Below are positions 47,486-56,803 of a stretch of DNA of 64,000 nucleotides, in pieces (within the stretch, counting starts at the first letter, position 1; each line of letters starts with the position of its first letter). Under the pieces are notes generated by a model. The model had not been told where the DNA came from, did not search any database, and saw nothing but the letters and a program-made list of their open reading frames with translations. The stretch comes from Geodermatophilus poikilotrophus (GTDB lineage Bacteria; Actinomycetota; Actinomycetes; Mycobacteriales; Geodermatophilaceae), in contig NZ_FOIE01000007.1 in assembly GCF_900111455.1 (NCBI RefSeq), forward strand, positions 122,959-186,958, given 5' to 3'. The position numbers were made by a program, and so were the translations under genes.

Positions 47486-49954
47486 GTGACCGAGACCCCC
47501 GCCCGCGACCGCATCGAGCCGGTCGACCTCCAGCAGGAGATGCAGCGCAGCTACATCGACTACGCGATGTCGGTCATCGTCGGCCGCGCGCTGCCGGAGG
47601 TCCGCGACGGCCTCAAGCCGGTGCACCGCCGCGTGCTGTACGCCATGTACGACCAGGGCTTCCGCCCCGACCGGAGCTACGTCAAGTGCGCCCGCGTCGT
47701 CGGCGAGGTCATGGGTAACTACCACCCGCACGGCGACTCGGCGATCTACGACGCCCTCGTGCGGCTGGCCCAGCCCTGGTCGATGCGCTACCCGTTGATC
47801 GACGGCCAGGGCAACTTCGGCTCCCCGGGCAACGACCCGGCGGCGGCCATGCGCTACACCGAGGCCCGGCTGACGCCGCTGGCCATGGAGATGCTGGCCA
47901 ACATCGACGAGGAGACCGTCGACTTCCAGCCCAACTACGACGGCAAGAACCAGGAGCCGCTGGTCCTGCCGGGGCGCATCCCCAACCTGCTGGTCAACGG
48001 CTCGGCCGGCATCGCCGTCGGCATGGCCACCAACATGCCGCCGCACAACCTCCGCGAGGTCGCGGACGCGGTCTTCTGGATGCTCGACCACCCCGAGGCC
48101 GAGCACGAGGAGGCGCTGACCGCCTGCATGCAGCGGGTCAAGGGGCCCGACTTCCCGACCCACGGCCTGATCGTCGGCCGCGAGGGCATCGAGGAGGCCT
48201 ACCGCACCGGCCGCGGCTCGGTGCGCATGCGCGCGGTCGTCACCGTCGAGGAGGACGCCAGGGGCCGGGTGCAGCTGGTCGTCACCGAGCTGCCGTACCA
48301 GGTCAACCCCGACAACCTGGCCGAGGCGATCGCCGAGGCGGTCAAGGACGGCCGGCTGCAGGGCATCAGCGAGATCGCCGACGAGTCCAGCGACCGCGTC
48401 GGCCGCCGGCTGGTCATCACGCTGCGGCGGGACGCCGTGGCCAAGGTCGTGCTGAACAACCTCTACAAGCACACCCAGCTGCAGACGACGTTCGGCTGCA
48501 ACATGCTCTCCATCGTCGACGGCGTCCCCCGCACGCTGCGCCTCGACGAGCTGATCCGCTACTACGTGCTGCACCAGATCGAGGTCATCCAGCGGCGGAC
48601 CCGCTACCGGCTGCGCAAGGCCGAGGAGCGCGCGCACATCCTGCGCGGTCTGGCCAAGGCACTCGACCAGCTCGACGCGGTCATCGCCCTCATCCGGTCC
48701 AGCGCCTCGGCCGACGCGGCCCGCAGCGGCCTGATGGAGCTGCTGGACATCGACGAGATCCAGGCGACCGCGATCCTGGACATGCAGCTGCGCCGGCTGG
48801 CCGCCCTCGAGCGGCAGCGGATCCTCGACGAGCTCGCCGAGCTCGAGGCCCGCATCGCCGACCTGCAGGCGATCCTCGACTCGCCCGAGCGGCAGCGGCA
48901 GATCATCCGCGACGAGCTCGCCGAGATCGTGGAGAAGTACGGCGACGACCGGCGCACGAAGTTCGTGGCCAACGACGGCGACGTGTCGATGGAGGACCTC
49001 ATCGCCGAGGAGGAGGTCGTCGTCACCATCACCCGCACCGGCTACGCCAAGCGGACCAAGAGCGACCTCTACCGGTCGCAGCGCCGCGGCGGCAAGGGTG
49101 TCATGGGTGCGGCGCTGAAGCAGGACGACATCGTCGACCACTTCTTCGTGGGCTCCACCCACGACTGGATCCTCTTCTTCACCAACAAGGGCCGGGTGTA
49201 CCGCGCCAAGGCCTACGAGCTGCCCGAGGCCAACCGCACCGCCCGCGGCGCCCACGTGGCCAACATCCTGGCCTTCCAGCCCGACGAGAAGATCGCCCAG
49301 GTCATGCAGATCAAGGACTACGGGGTCGCCCCGTACCTGGTCCTGGCCACGGCGAACGGGCAGGTGAAGAAGACTCGGCTGACCGACTTCGACTCCCCGC
49401 GCAGCGGCGGCGTCATCGCGATCAACCTGCGGGAGACCGACGAGCTGGTGGGCGCCGCGCTCATCGACCCGGACCAGGACCTGCTGCTGGTCACCCGCAA
49501 GGCGATGTCGATCCGCTTCAAGGCCGACGACGCGACCCTGCGGCCGATGGGCCGGGCCACCGAGGGCGTGCGCGGCATCGCGCTGTCCCCGGACGACTCG
49601 CTGCTGTCGATGATCGTGGTCGAGGAGGGTGTCGACGTCCTCGTCGCCACCGAGCGCGGCTTCGCCAAGCGGACCGGGATCGAGAACTACCCGGCCCAGG
49701 GACGCGGCGGCAAGGGCGTGCTGACCGCCGACCCGAAGGCGCGCAAGGGCAACCTGGTCGGGGCGCTGTCGGTGCGGCTCGGGGACGAGCTCTACGCCAT
49801 CACCTCCGGCGGCGGTGTCATCCGCACCCCGGTCAACGGCGTCCGGCACAACAAGGACCGCGCCACCATGGGTGTCAAGCTCATGAACTTGCCGGAAGAC
49901 GTGTCGATCGTGGCCATCGCTCGGACGACGGACAACGACGAGCCTGCGGCCTAG
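47486..49954 (+). CDS. gyrA: DNA gyrase subunit A
   Basis: The cleavage-religation subunit, 822 aa. The winged-helix active site has Y124 ([10 protein letters not shown]). The quinolone-resistance region reads [17 protein letters not shown], with S85 and D89 in the usual sensitive positions, so no resistance change is evident. The C-terminal pinwheel contains the gyrA box QRRGGKG needed for negative supercoiling. The GTG at 47486 has GGAG 9 nt upstream. DUF3566 and tRNA-Ile follow as in mycobacteria. Confidence 0.97.
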   Translation: MTETPARDRIEPVDLQQEMQRSYIDYAMSVIVGRALPEVRDGLKPVHRRVLYAMYDQGFRPDRSYVKCARVVGEVMGNYHPHGDSAIYDALVRLAQPWSMRYPLIDGQGNFGSPGNDPAAAMRYTEARLTPLAMEMLANIDEETVDFQPNYDGKNQEPLVLPGRIPNLLVNGSAGIAVGMATNMPPHNLREVADAVFWMLDHPEAEHEEALTACMQRVKGPDFPTHGLIVGREGIEEAYRTGRGSVRMRAVVTVEEDARGRVQLVVTELPYQVNPDNLAEAIAEAVKDGRLQGISEIADESSDRVGRRLVITLRRDAVAKVVLNNLYKHTQLQTTFGCNMLSIVDGVPRTLRLDELIRYYVLHQIEVIQRRTRYRLRKAEERAHILRGLAKALDQLDAVIALIRSSASADAARSGLMELLDIDEIQATAILDMQLRRLAALERQRILDELAELEARIADLQAILDSPERQRQIIRDELAEIVEKYGDDRRTKFVANDGDVSMEDLIAEEEVVVTITRTGYAKRTKSDLYRSQRRGGKGVMGAALKQDDIVDHFFVGSTHDWILFFTNKGRVYRAKAYELPEANRTARGAHVANILAFQPDEKIAQVMQIKDYGVAPYLVLATANGQVKKTRLTDFDSPRSGGVIAINLRETDELVGAALIDPDQDLLLVTRKAMSIRFKADDATLRPMGRATEGVRGIALSPDDSLLSMIVVEEGVDVLVATERGFAKRTGIENYPAQGRGGKGVLTADPKARKGNLVGALSVRLGDELYAITSGGGVIRTPVNGVRHNKDRATMGVKLMNLPEDVSIVAIARTTDNDEPAA

Positions 49955-50119
49955 GCTGAGGGCGATGACGGCGGGGTGGGGCGTCCGCACTCCCGGGTGC
50001 GGCCCCCTCCTCCGTCACCGCCACCAGGGATCTGACCGGCGCCCGGGTGCTCCCGGCCGCGTGCCGGGTAGCCCGGGTGGGAGGCAGCGGCGAGGGCCGC
50101 TGGGGAACGGGAGACTCGC

Positions 50120-50836
50120 ATGAGCGACCGGACACAGGGTTCGGTGCGCACCGGGTCCCGCACGGGGGATTCCGCCCCGGCACAGGGCACGGCGACCGGT
50201 CAGCAGCCCGCGACGGACGGCGCCCCGTCCGTGGGGGCCACCCAGTCCATCCCCGGCGCGAACACCGCCCGGACCCAGGCCCAGGCGCCCTCCTCCGACG
50301 GCAGCGCCCCGGCTGCTGCCGGTCCGGCGTCCGGCACGCAGACCGCCGTCCCCCCGGTCACCGGTGCCCAGCCCGCCGCCGGTACGCAGTCCGCCACCGG
50401 CGCTCCCGCTGCGGCCGGTGCCTCGCCGGCCGGCGCCGCCGCGAAGGCCTCCCCCGGCAAGGCGGCCCGCGGCCCGCGCCGCGCCCGCCTGCAGCTGCGG
50501 CACATCGACACGTTCTCCGCGCTGAAGATCTCGCTGGTCCTGTCCATCGCGATGTTCTTCATCTGGATGGTCGCGGTCGGCGTGCTCTACGGCGTGCTGT
50601 CCGGCCTCGGCGTCTTCGAGACCCTCAACGACCTGTTCGGCCAGCTCGGCAGTGCCTCCGGCGGCGACGGCGGCAGTGAGGTCATCACCCCGGGCATCGT
50701 CTTCGGCGGGGCCGCGGTCATCGGGGCCATCAACATCGTGCTGATGACCGCGCTGTGCACGGTCGCGGCCTTCATCTACAACATGTGCTCCGACCTGGTC
50801 GGCGGCCTCGAGGTCACCCTCTCCGAGCGGGACTGA
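50120..50836 (+). CDS. DUF3566 transmembrane protein (Rv0007-like)
   Basis: A 238-aa protein. The first 115 residues are a disordered Ala/Pro/Thr/Gln-rich segment, ending in a basic patch (RGPRRARLQLRHIDTF). The DUF3566 domain with two helices follows (LKISLVLSIAMFFIWMVAVG and the AVIGAINIVLMTALCTVAAF region) and a short acidic end. The function is unknown; it is a conserved neighbour of gyrA in actinobacteria. GGGAG precedes the ATG by 6 nt. A strong terminator follows. Confidence 0.9.
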   Translation: MSDRTQGSVRTGSRTGDSAPAQGTATGQQPATDGAPSVGATQSIPGANTARTQAQAPSSDGSAPAAAGPASGTQTAVPPVTGAQPAAGTQSATGAPAAAGASPAGAAAKASPGKAARGPRRARLQLRHIDTFSALKISLVLSIAMFFIWMVAVGVLYGVLSGLGVFETLNDLFGQLGSASGGDGGSEVITPGIVFGGAAVIGAINIVLMTALCTVAAFIYNMCSDLVGGLEVTLSERD

Positions 50837-50860
50837 GCCCGCCCCACCCACGAGTGCACG

Positions 50861-50895
50861 CAGGCGCCCCCTCCCGACGACGGAGGGGGCGCCTG
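50861..50895. terminator. Hairpin after the DUF3566 gene
   Basis: CAGGCGCCCCCTCC pairs perfectly (14 bp) with GGAGGGGGCGCCTG across a 7-nt loop, 24 nt after the stop. Confidence 0.85.
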
Positions 50896-51045
50896 TGCGC
50901 GTTCGGGCGCCGACTGCGGGGAACCAGGACTCCCGGCACCCTGCGGGCCCGGTCACGCCGCAGGGCACGGGTCCGCCCGCCGTGCTGGGCGGATGACCCC
51001 CCTGCGGACGACGCGTCCGGGCCGGGTACGCTGGTCGAGGTCCAC

Positions 51046-51119
51046 GGGCCTGTAGCTCAGGCGGTTAGAGCGCATCCCTGATAAGGATGAGGCCGGAGGT
51101 TCAAGTCCTCCCAGGCCCA
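51046..51119 (+). tRNA. tRNA-Ile (GAT)
   Basis: A 74-nt cloverleaf: acceptor GGGCCTG/CAGGCCC, D-arm TAGCTCAGGCGGTTAGAGC, anticodon loop CTGATAA with anticodon GAT, T-arm GGAGGTTCAAGTCCTCC. CCA is not encoded. It lies upstream of tRNA-Ala, matching the ileT-alaT pair downstream of gyrA in mycobacteria. Confidence 0.97.
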
Positions 51120-51212
51120 CCCGTGTCCCGGCGTCACCGGCCCACCCCGCTCCCGGGGTCGGGCTCCCGGCCCCCTCCGGAGGAGGGGGACTCCCTCGAG
51201 GAGGTACTCCGC

Positions 51213-51356
51213 GTGCTCAGGAAGCTGGTCTTCGCGGCAGCCGCCGCCGGCGCCCTCGCGGCCGTCCGCAGACGGTCGGGCGGCAGGGCCGAGGCCGACC
51301 TCTGGGCCGAGGCCACCCGCGGGCCCCAGGCGGTCAGCACGCCCACGGCCCGCTGA
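51213..51356 (+). CDS. DLW-39 type small protein
   Basis: A 47-aa protein: VLRKLVFAAAAAGALAAVRR, then a short polar part containing EADLWAEATRG. The hydrophobic N-terminus and the DLW-x-EAT motif match the actinobacterial DLW-39 family of tiny proteins, of unknown function, which are found next to the gyrA-proximal tRNAs. GAGGAGG lies 6 nt before the GTG at 51213. A longer in-frame ORF would start inside tRNA-Ile and is rejected. Confidence 0.7.
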   Translation: MLRKLVFAAAAAGALAAVRRRSGGRAEADLWAEATRGPQAVSTPTAR

Positions 51357-51385
51357 CCCACCGGGAGGTCCCACCTCCCCTCCCC

Positions 51386-51458
51386 GGGGACGTAGCTCAA
51401 TTGGCAGAGCACCGCCTTTGCAAGGCGGGGGTTAGGGGTTCGATTCCCCTCGTCTCCA
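51386..51458 (+). tRNA. tRNA-Ala (TGC), integration site of the island
   Basis: A 73-nt cloverleaf: acceptor GGGGACG/CGTCTCC (one G-U), D-arm TAGCTCAATTGGCAGAGC, anticodon loop TTTGCAA with anticodon TGC, T-arm AGGGGTTCGATTCCCCT. The last 42 nt plus 3 flanking bases are repeated at 60399-60443. The gene itself is intact because the element carries a copy of the 3' end. The integrase gene overlaps it on the opposite strand. Confidence 0.97.
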
Positions 51459-52611
51459 CTCGCTTGACCTGCGGATTCACCTCCGTGAGGGGCTCGGGCG
51501 GGCCCTCCGGCGGGGGCTCAGTCCGCAAAATGTCCGCAACTCGTCCGCGGGACGCGGCGCGCAAGGTGTCCAGCCGGTCGGCCACGTCGTCCAGGTCGTC
51601 GTCGAACAGGTCGGCGTAGCGGTCCAGGGTCATGGCCGCCGAGGCGTGCCCGAGCATCCGCTGCACCGCCTTGACGTTCGCCCCGGCCTTGATCGCCAGC
51701 GAGGCCGCGGTGTGCCGGAGTTCGTGCGGCGTGAGGCCGGGCTCCCCGATGGCCCGGGCCGCGGCATCGAACCAGGCGGACCGGGCGTTCCTGTTGCGCA
51801 GCACCGCGCCCTGCGGCGAGGGGAAGGCCAACTCGCCGGCGGGGCGGTTCACCACCGTGCGGGCGAGTTCGTCGACCAGGAACCGCGGCAGCGGCACCGA
51901 GCGGCGGCCGTGGGTCTTGGGGGTGCCCCACACCAAGCGCGAGCCGTCGACCTCGGTGACCGCCTCCTCGACCAGCACCCGCCGGCGCAGCAGGTCGAAG
52001 TGCTGCACCCGCAGCGCCGCCAGCTCGGACCAGCGCAGCCCGCAGTAGCCGAGCACCAGGACGGCGACCCGGCCGGGCCCGGCGGCGTCGGCGAGCGCCT
52101 CGAGCTGCTCGGCGGTCAGGCACCGGCGGCGCTTCTCCTGCATCGGCGGCAGGGCCACACCGAGCGCGGGGTTGACCGCCAGGCGCCGGTCCCGCACCGC
52201 GAGCCCGAGGATGCCGGACAGCACGCCCTGCGCCTTGCGAACCGAAGCACCGGCCAGCCCCCGGTCGGAGAGCTCGGACAGCCAGGCCTGTACGTCGCCG
52301 TGGGTCACCCGGATGAGGGCGACCCTCCCCCAGCGCGGCAGGACGTGTGTCTTGAGGACGTCGGCGTAGCGGGCGCGACTGGTGGGCTTGAGGTTGATCT
52401 TCCCGGCGAGCCAGACGTCCGCCAGCTCACCCACGGTCGTCCTGGCCCGCTTAGGGTCGACATAGGTGCCGGTCTGCACGGCCGCGGTGACCTCGTCGAG
52501 CCACCGCTGAGCGTCGATCTTCCGCTTGAAGTGCCGGGCGTGCTCCTTGCCCTGCGCATCGCGGTACCGCGGCCGGTACGTGCCGTCAGGCCTCCGCGCG
52601 ATCGACGCCAC
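51397..52611 (-). CDS. int: Tyrosine-family site-specific integrase of the island
   Basis: A 404-aa phage-type integrase that recombines attP with tRNA-Ala. An Arm-type N-terminal domain (1-50), core-binding domain (about 60-150), and catalytic domain with R193 (YCGLRWSEL), K232 (TPKTHGRRS), H296-E-L-R299, H322 (MLGHASAAM) and Y332 (TLDRYADLF) are present; all six expected active-site residues are kept. The GTG start lies at 52611. The final 20 codons (TRGIEPLTPALQRRCSAN) run into tRNA-Ala on the opposite strand, so the tail depends on integration state. xis lies 162 nt upstream on the same strand. Confidence 0.95.
   Translation of the reverse strand: MASIARRPDGTYRPRYRDAQGKEHARHFKRKIDAQRWLDEVTAAVQTGTYVDPKRARTTVGELADVWLAGKINLKPTSRARYADVLKTHVLPRWGRVALIRVTHGDVQAWLSELSDRGLAGASVRKAQGVLSGILGLAVRDRRLAVNPALGVALPPMQEKRRRCLTAEQLEALADAAGPGRVAVLVLGYCGLRWSELAALRVQHFDLLRRRVLVEEAVTEVDGSRLVWGTPKTHGRRSVPLPRFLVDELARTVVNRPAGELAFPSPQGAVLRNRNARSAWFDAAARAIGEPGLTPHELRHTAASLAIKAGANVKAVQRMLGHASAAMTLDRYADLFDDDLDDVADRLDTLRAASRGRVADILRTEPPPEGPPEPLTEVNPQVKRVETRGIEPLTPALQRRCSAN
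51417..51461 (+). repeat. attL: 45-bp direct repeat
   Basis: Identical to 60399-60443 over 45 bp. It covers the tRNA-Ala anticodon-loop end through the 3' end plus three bases. Flanking bases differ immediately outside it on both sides. Confidence 0.93.
51521..51549. promoter_or_regulatory. Left integrase arm-type sites (three 11-bp-spaced repeats)
   Basis: GTCCGC starts at 51521, 51532 and 51543, exactly 11 bp apart, 60-82 bp inside attL and within the int coding sequence. The matching triplet lies at the right end (60262, 60273, 60284). Confidence 0.6.
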
Positions 52612-52773
52612 CTTCGATCACCCGCCTCTCTTCGAGTCCCGGCCGCGCCCCGCGCCGGCGGAGGTCTACCACCGGCGCGACCGTCTTGGGCAAGAGCCTG
52701 CCGTCGATCCCCGCCTCTATGGACGGCCGCGGCACGGTCTGTGGACGGCGATGTGCGCCGGGGGCCAGGGCGG

Positions 52774-53001
52774 TCACCGCCGGACACCCGCTGCGGGGGA
52801 GACCTGGCCATCGTGCTGGGCGTCGATCCAGCTGCGCAGGTCGTCGGAGCGGTAGAGGACGCGGCGGCCGAGGCGGAAGCTGCGGGGACCGGTGCCCAGG
52901 TGGCGCCAGTACCGGAGGGTGGCCACCGGAGCGCGGAGGAGTTCGGCGGCCTCGGTGATGGTGAGCAGTTCGGTCTCGCGGCGGGCCGGATCGTCGGACA
53001 T
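52774..53001 (-). CDS. xis: Excisionase-like helix-turn-helix protein
   Basis: A 75-aa MerR-like winged-helix DNA-binding protein: LLTITEAAELLRAPVATLRY, WRHLGTGPRSFRLGRRVLYR, SDDLRSWIDAQ. This is the usual Xis/AlpA-type partner encoded upstream of actinobacterial tyrosine integrases. It would bend DNA for excision and may repress. It lies between the relaxase gene and int, all leftward. The 162-nt gap to int and the 159-nt gap from the relaxase gene contain no other gene that I can see. Confidence 0.88.
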   Translation of the reverse strand: MSDDPARRETELLTITEAAELLRAPVATLRYWRHLGTGPRSFRLGRRVLYRSDDLRSWIDAQHDGQVSPAAGVRR

Positions 53002-53160
53002 GGCTGGCTTCGGTGGGCTCGGGTGGGCTGTGCTCCGTCACGGGAGAAGGCGCCATTCGGGAGCGATTGGTGACAGCTGACCACCGATGTCTTGCGGATT
53101 CCTCCGGTTCTCCTGTTGCTGGTGTCCGGGCCCGTGGCCGGCCGGTGCAGGCGGCCCTGC

Positions 53161-55962
53161 TCATCGGCCGATGCCCGGCGTGGCGCCTCCACGGGCGAGG
53201 GTTGGTCCCCGCCGTTCCGCCTCGGGCCGGGGGACGCTGAGTACCGGCGCGACCGGCCGCGGGGCAGCGGCTGCCGTCCGGTCGCGCGACCGGTCCTGGC
53301 GGTCGCGGGCGGCCTCTCGAGCGGCCAGCTCGGCCGCGTGGCCGGGGCCGAGGTCGGCCCGGTCGCGGCCGAAGACGGCGATCCACTGCGCCCGGGCCTT
53401 GGCCACGTCGGCCGCGACGAGGTGCGCGGTGTTGGCCAACCGTCCGCGGGTCATGCCGACGTAGGCCGAGGCCCCGCCGGTCTGGTCACCGATCACCACG
53501 TGCGCGGCGGGAACGGTGTCACCCTGCACGCCGTGCGCGGTGCTGGCGTAGGCCAGCTCCACGTGCTGGGTGACGTAGTCGGCGGGCAGCACCCGGACCC
53601 GTGCGCCGGCCGGGGTGACATCGCCCCGGGGGACGTCACCGGTGGCCCTGCCGGCGGTGACCAGCAGCCCACCGCGTCGCCCGACCGCGGTGACGGTCCA
53701 CGTGTCCCGGTTGGCGACCTCCAGGTCCCGGTCGTTGCGCCGGGTGGCGATCCTGTCGCCGGCGCCGATCCGCTGGCCCGCCCGCGTGGTCACGACCCGG
53801 ACGTCGTCGACGCGGCCGTCGGTGACCAGCCGGTTGCGGATGGCGGCGTTGAGCTCGTTGACCTGCTGGCGGGTGTCCGCCACCACTGCGACGTTGGCCG
53901 CCCGGGGGACGTGAGCGACCGCCGCGGCCAGGGCGTCCTGCAGCGCTGCGTGGTCGGGGTGCAGGTGGATCCGGCCGCGGGCGAGGAGGACGTCGAACAC
54001 CGCACCTGGGGTGTCACCCCGCCTCATCGCCATCGTCACCTCGGCGTACTCACCGTCCGGAACCGACTGGCCGGCGCTGTCGGTGCGGGTGAAGCGGTGC
54101 ACCGACTCGAGTGTCAGGCAGGCAGTTGGGTCGACGCTGCCGATGGCAAGGTCCAGGACGCCGCCGCGCCCGACGGCGGCGAGCTGGTGACGGTCGCCCA
54201 GTAACGCGAGCCGCGCCCCGGCCTCGTCGGCCACGATGAGCAGAGCGTGGGCGGTGTCCTGGTCGAGCATGCCGGCCTCATCGACGATCAGCAGATCGTC
54301 GGGCCGTAGCCGGGTCCCCTCCGCCGGCTCGGTGTGGCTGCGGCCGGTGACCGGGTCGGCCTCGCCGGGAACGAGCCGGGTCCATTCGCCACGGTCGTTC
54401 CAGCGCCAGCCGTGGGCGAAGACGAGGGACGCCACTGATCCAGCGGCCGCGCCGACCTCCGCGCGCGCGACCTGGGCGGCCTTCAGCGTCGGGGTGACCA
54501 CCACCAGTCGCCGTCCCTGCCGTTCGAGCAGGGCGCGCGTGGCGGCCAGCGTGGTGGTCTTGCCCGCCCCGGCCGCGCCCTCCACCACGACCAACCGCCG
54601 GTTCCCGGTCAGGACGGCGATTGCGGCGGCCTGACCGGCGTCCAGGTGCCCCATGAGTCCCACTGGCAGGAGCTCCGGCTGCGGCCCGGCCAGGGTTGGC
54701 TGGTCGGCCCGGGCGGCGAACCGGGTCCGCAGATCGGCCTCCACCGCCAGCACCGGCCGCGAGGTCCAGGACCGGACATGTTCCGGCACTCCCTCCAGGT
54801 CCACGAGGGGAACACACCGGTCGAGAGCGCGGGCGGTGAGGTCCTCGGCCAACTCGAGGCGCACCGCCGTGTCGGCGATGACGCCCTCCGCGGCGATCAG
54901 CCGCTCGACCTCGCCGCGCACGTCGGCGGCGTTCCACGCCGAGCGGCCGGCGCCCAGCCGGCTCAGCACTCTGTCGACGGCAGCCGCGCGGTCGAGCGCG
55001 CCGACCAGAGTCGGCGCCAGCGAGACGGGATGGGAGGGATCGCGATAGCCCAGTGACCCCAGCTCGGCCCGCCACCGCGCCACGAGGTCGGCCCCAGAGC
55101 GGGGGATGACCTTGTCCGGGCGCCCCTCGGCCCAGGCGCGGGCGTCCCAGGCCCGCCGCAGCGCCGGACCTGGCCGTTCGCCGGGGTGCGCCGCCATCCA
55201 GTCGCGTTCGTACCGGTCCAGGTTCCGCCCGATCTGCGCCGCCCGTGCGCTGAACGGGCCCGCATACTCGGCAAGCTCCAGTATTCCTCCAGTCGCATCT
55301 AGGGTGTAGCCGTGCGCGGCGAGGGCGGCCCGGAACTGCGGATCGCACGCGACCGCCGCGTGCCCGATCCCGTTGAGCGCGGCGAGGAAGTCACGCACGC
55401 CGACGGTGTGCAGCCCGCGCCACTGTTCGGCGGCGAACACCCGGGCGCCGATCTGCAGGTGCAGATGCCGGTGCGGGTCTCCGGCCCGGGAGGTGTAGTG
55501 CCGCACCGTCACCGCCTCCAGCACCTGGACCGGCACCTGCACTTGCCCGCCGCGGGGGCCGACCCGGGTGGTCGCGTGGGCGGCGAGCCAGCCGATGATC
55601 TGGGCGGCGGCGCGGTCTTGGGCGGCGTCGTAGGCGTCCGCGACGTCGTAGTGCATCGCGGCGGCCAGTGACCAGGACTTCGGGCCGTTGACCACCACCT
55701 CGACGAAGCGCACCGCGCGCTCGTCGGTGCGCAGCCGCCCCCGTGGGTCGCCGGTGTCCGGATCTTGGCCGGCCACCCAGGTCTCGTAGGCCTCCCCCGC
55801 CAGCGGCGCCCGCTCGGCCATCCGTCCGTCGCGGGCCACGAAGCGGCGGGCCAGGCCGGTGCCCTCGGCCAGGTAGTAGTCATCGGCCCGGCCACGGTCG
55901 GCTTCCAGATACGCCCGGGCAGCCGCCGGCGACCCGGCGTACACCTTCATTCCACCGCGCAT
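53161..55962 (-). CDS. MobF-type conjugative relaxase with helicase domain
   Basis: A 933-aa TrwC/TraA-like protein that nicks oriT and unwinds DNA. Relaxase domain (about 1-300): paired tyrosines Y29-Y30, NGPKSWSLAAAMHY, and the metal-binding histidines H164, H166, H168 (DPHRHLHLQIGARVF). RecD-like helicase domain: Walker A VEGAAGAGKTTTLA (about 459-472), Walker B LLIVDEAGMLDQ, motif III LLGDRHQLAAVGRGGVLDLA, and a late TAHGVQGDTV motif. The start could be ATG 55962 or ATG 55950 (MKVYAG, more family-like). The AT-rich region just upstream is a candidate oriT. Confidence 0.93.
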   Translation of the reverse strand: MRGGMKVYAGSPAAARAYLEADRGRADDYYLAEGTGLARRFVARDGRMAERAPLAGEAYETWVAGQDPDTGDPRGRLRTDERAVRFVEVVVNGPKSWSLAAAMHYDVADAYDAAQDRAAAQIIGWLAAHATTRVGPRGGQVQVPVQVLEAVTVRHYTSRAGDPHRHLHLQIGARVFAAEQWRGLHTVGVRDFLAALNGIGHAAVACDPQFRAALAAHGYTLDATGGILELAEYAGPFSARAAQIGRNLDRYERDWMAAHPGERPGPALRRAWDARAWAEGRPDKVIPRSGADLVARWRAELGSLGYRDPSHPVSLAPTLVGALDRAAAVDRVLSRLGAGRSAWNAADVRGEVERLIAAEGVIADTAVRLELAEDLTARALDRCVPLVDLEGVPEHVRSWTSRPVLAVEADLRTRFAARADQPTLAGPQPELLPVGLMGHLDAGQAAAIAVLTGNRRLVVVEGAAGAGKTTTLAATRALLERQGRRLVVVTPTLKAAQVARAEVGAAAGSVASLVFAHGWRWNDRGEWTRLVPGEADPVTGRSHTEPAEGTRLRPDDLLIVDEAGMLDQDTAHALLIVADEAGARLALLGDRHQLAAVGRGGVLDLAIGSVDPTACLTLESVHRFTRTDSAGQSVPDGEYAEVTMAMRRGDTPGAVFDVLLARGRIHLHPDHAALQDALAAAVAHVPRAANVAVVADTRQQVNELNAAIRNRLVTDGRVDDVRVVTTRAGQRIGAGDRIATRRNDRDLEVANRDTWTVTAVGRRGGLLVTAGRATGDVPRGDVTPAGARVRVLPADYVTQHVELAYASTAHGVQGDTVPAAHVVIGDQTGGASAYVGMTRGRLANTAHLVAADVAKARAQWIAVFGRDRADLGPGHAAELAAREAARDRQDRSRDRTAAAAPRPVAPVLSVPRPEAERRGPTLARGGATPGIGR

Positions 55963-56060
55963 TTTTAACGCTACCCAACAATGACCAACAGGTCACCCCT
56001 AGAAACGGCGACGGGCCCCGCGAAGCGGGGCCCGAACTACCCATATTGGTAGCATGCGTG
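55963..56060. other. AT-rich region upstream of relaxase gene: hairpin and candidate oriT
   Basis: A short low-GC stretch beside the relaxase start holds CTACC-CATATT-GGTAG (56037-56052), and its arm sequence GCTACCCA is repeated directly near 55972. A perfect 10-bp stem (CGGGCCCCGC/GCGGGGCCCG, 3-nt loop, 56012-56034) lies between them and looks like a terminator. MobF origins are usually next to the relaxase gene with such inverted repeats; no nic site can be identified by eye. Confidence 0.4.
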
Positions 56061-56761
56061 CCGCTGCTTGGTGAAGGCTGGAGAACGGCACGGAAGATGT
56101 TTGTGTCGCGGTCTGGGGTCGTTGCATTCGTCATGCCGTTGGTCGTCTATGGCAATTATTGAGTGCGAGCAGAGTGTCTGCTCTCGGTGGACAGCAGCCT
56201 GCGGCGACACGGTGGTGTGGGCGCCGGGCGGCCGGCCGGACAACGCAGTTCTGCCGTAGAGGCCCGCTTGCCCCACCCTTGCGGAAGGTTCATCGGGCCG
56301 GCCCTACAGGACGGCAGCCGAGGGGGACGTGCGTGGTCCTGCGGTTTTCCCGGTTGCGTTCGGCTTGCGGGACGCCCCGCTAGTGCTCGATGAGCGAGCG
56401 TGTTGTCCGCAACTCGCGTCGAGCCGCAGCGCTGCCGCCGGGGACCCCGGACCGCCTCTTCCCACCCGGATGTGGCTAGCCCCAGGTCGCTAGAGCTCGA
56501 CGCGGGGCCGTGGGTCGAGGGAGTGCTCCATGATCGCCGCCGAGATGTGCCTGAGCATCCGCTGTACAGCCTTGACCAAACGTCTTCGAGCCCGCGCGGC
56601 TGGGACGTACGGCCATCGCGGGGAGCGCGCGGTCTCACGGGGGGCTCAGGGCTGGGTCGGGCCGGCTCGGCGTGGGGCTCGCCGTGCTCACCTGTCGCTG
56701 TAGCTGATGATGGGCGCGCTGCTGCAGCATCGGCCGGCGGAGTCGTCGACGCCGATTTGTC
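56061..56761. other. 700-bp region without a recognisable intact gene
   Basis: Short open frames exist on both strands but none has a Shine-Dalgarno, a family motif or consistent codon bias. The right part contains a decayed integrase fragment (see 56403-56576). The rest, 56061-56400 and 56580-56761, shows nothing that I can name. Confidence 0.5.
56403..56576 (-). pseudogene. Decayed integrase 3' fragment inside the island
   Basis: On the minus strand, 56529-56576 reads VKAVQRMLRHISAAIM, matching VKAVQRMLGHASAAM of the live integrase (residues 313-327). An arm-like repeat GTCCGCAACTCG at about 56406 matches the live 51532 repeat, at nearly the same distance from that block. The catalytic tyrosine region between them is scrambled. 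This is a relic of a second, related element. Confidence 0.65.
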
Positions 56762-56796
56762 CGTTGTGGACGGGCGTCCACAACGATGTGTACGCT
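56762..56796. promoter_or_regulatory. TetR-type operator and -10 box of the cargo operon
   Basis: A perfect inverted repeat CGTTGTGGAC-GGGC-GTCCACAACG (56762-56785) lies immediately upstream of TACGCT (56791-56796), which ends 7 nt before the ATG at 56804. The palindrome occupies the -35/-10 spacer, so the TetR protein encoded two genes down is the natural repressor. TGTACGC at 56797-56803 partly repeats TGTACGC at 56789-56795. Confidence 0.65.
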
Positions 56797-56803
56797 TGTA
56801 CGC

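Noticed and set aside
53092..54204. 370-aa open frame opposite the relaxase gene
   Set aside because: Shadow frame with no recognisable domain; the relaxase-helicase on the other strand is unambiguous.
56159..56393. Small open frames of 74-76 codons in the island gap
   Set aside because: No Shine-Dalgarno, no motif, overlapping frames on both strands; nothing distinguishes them from chance.
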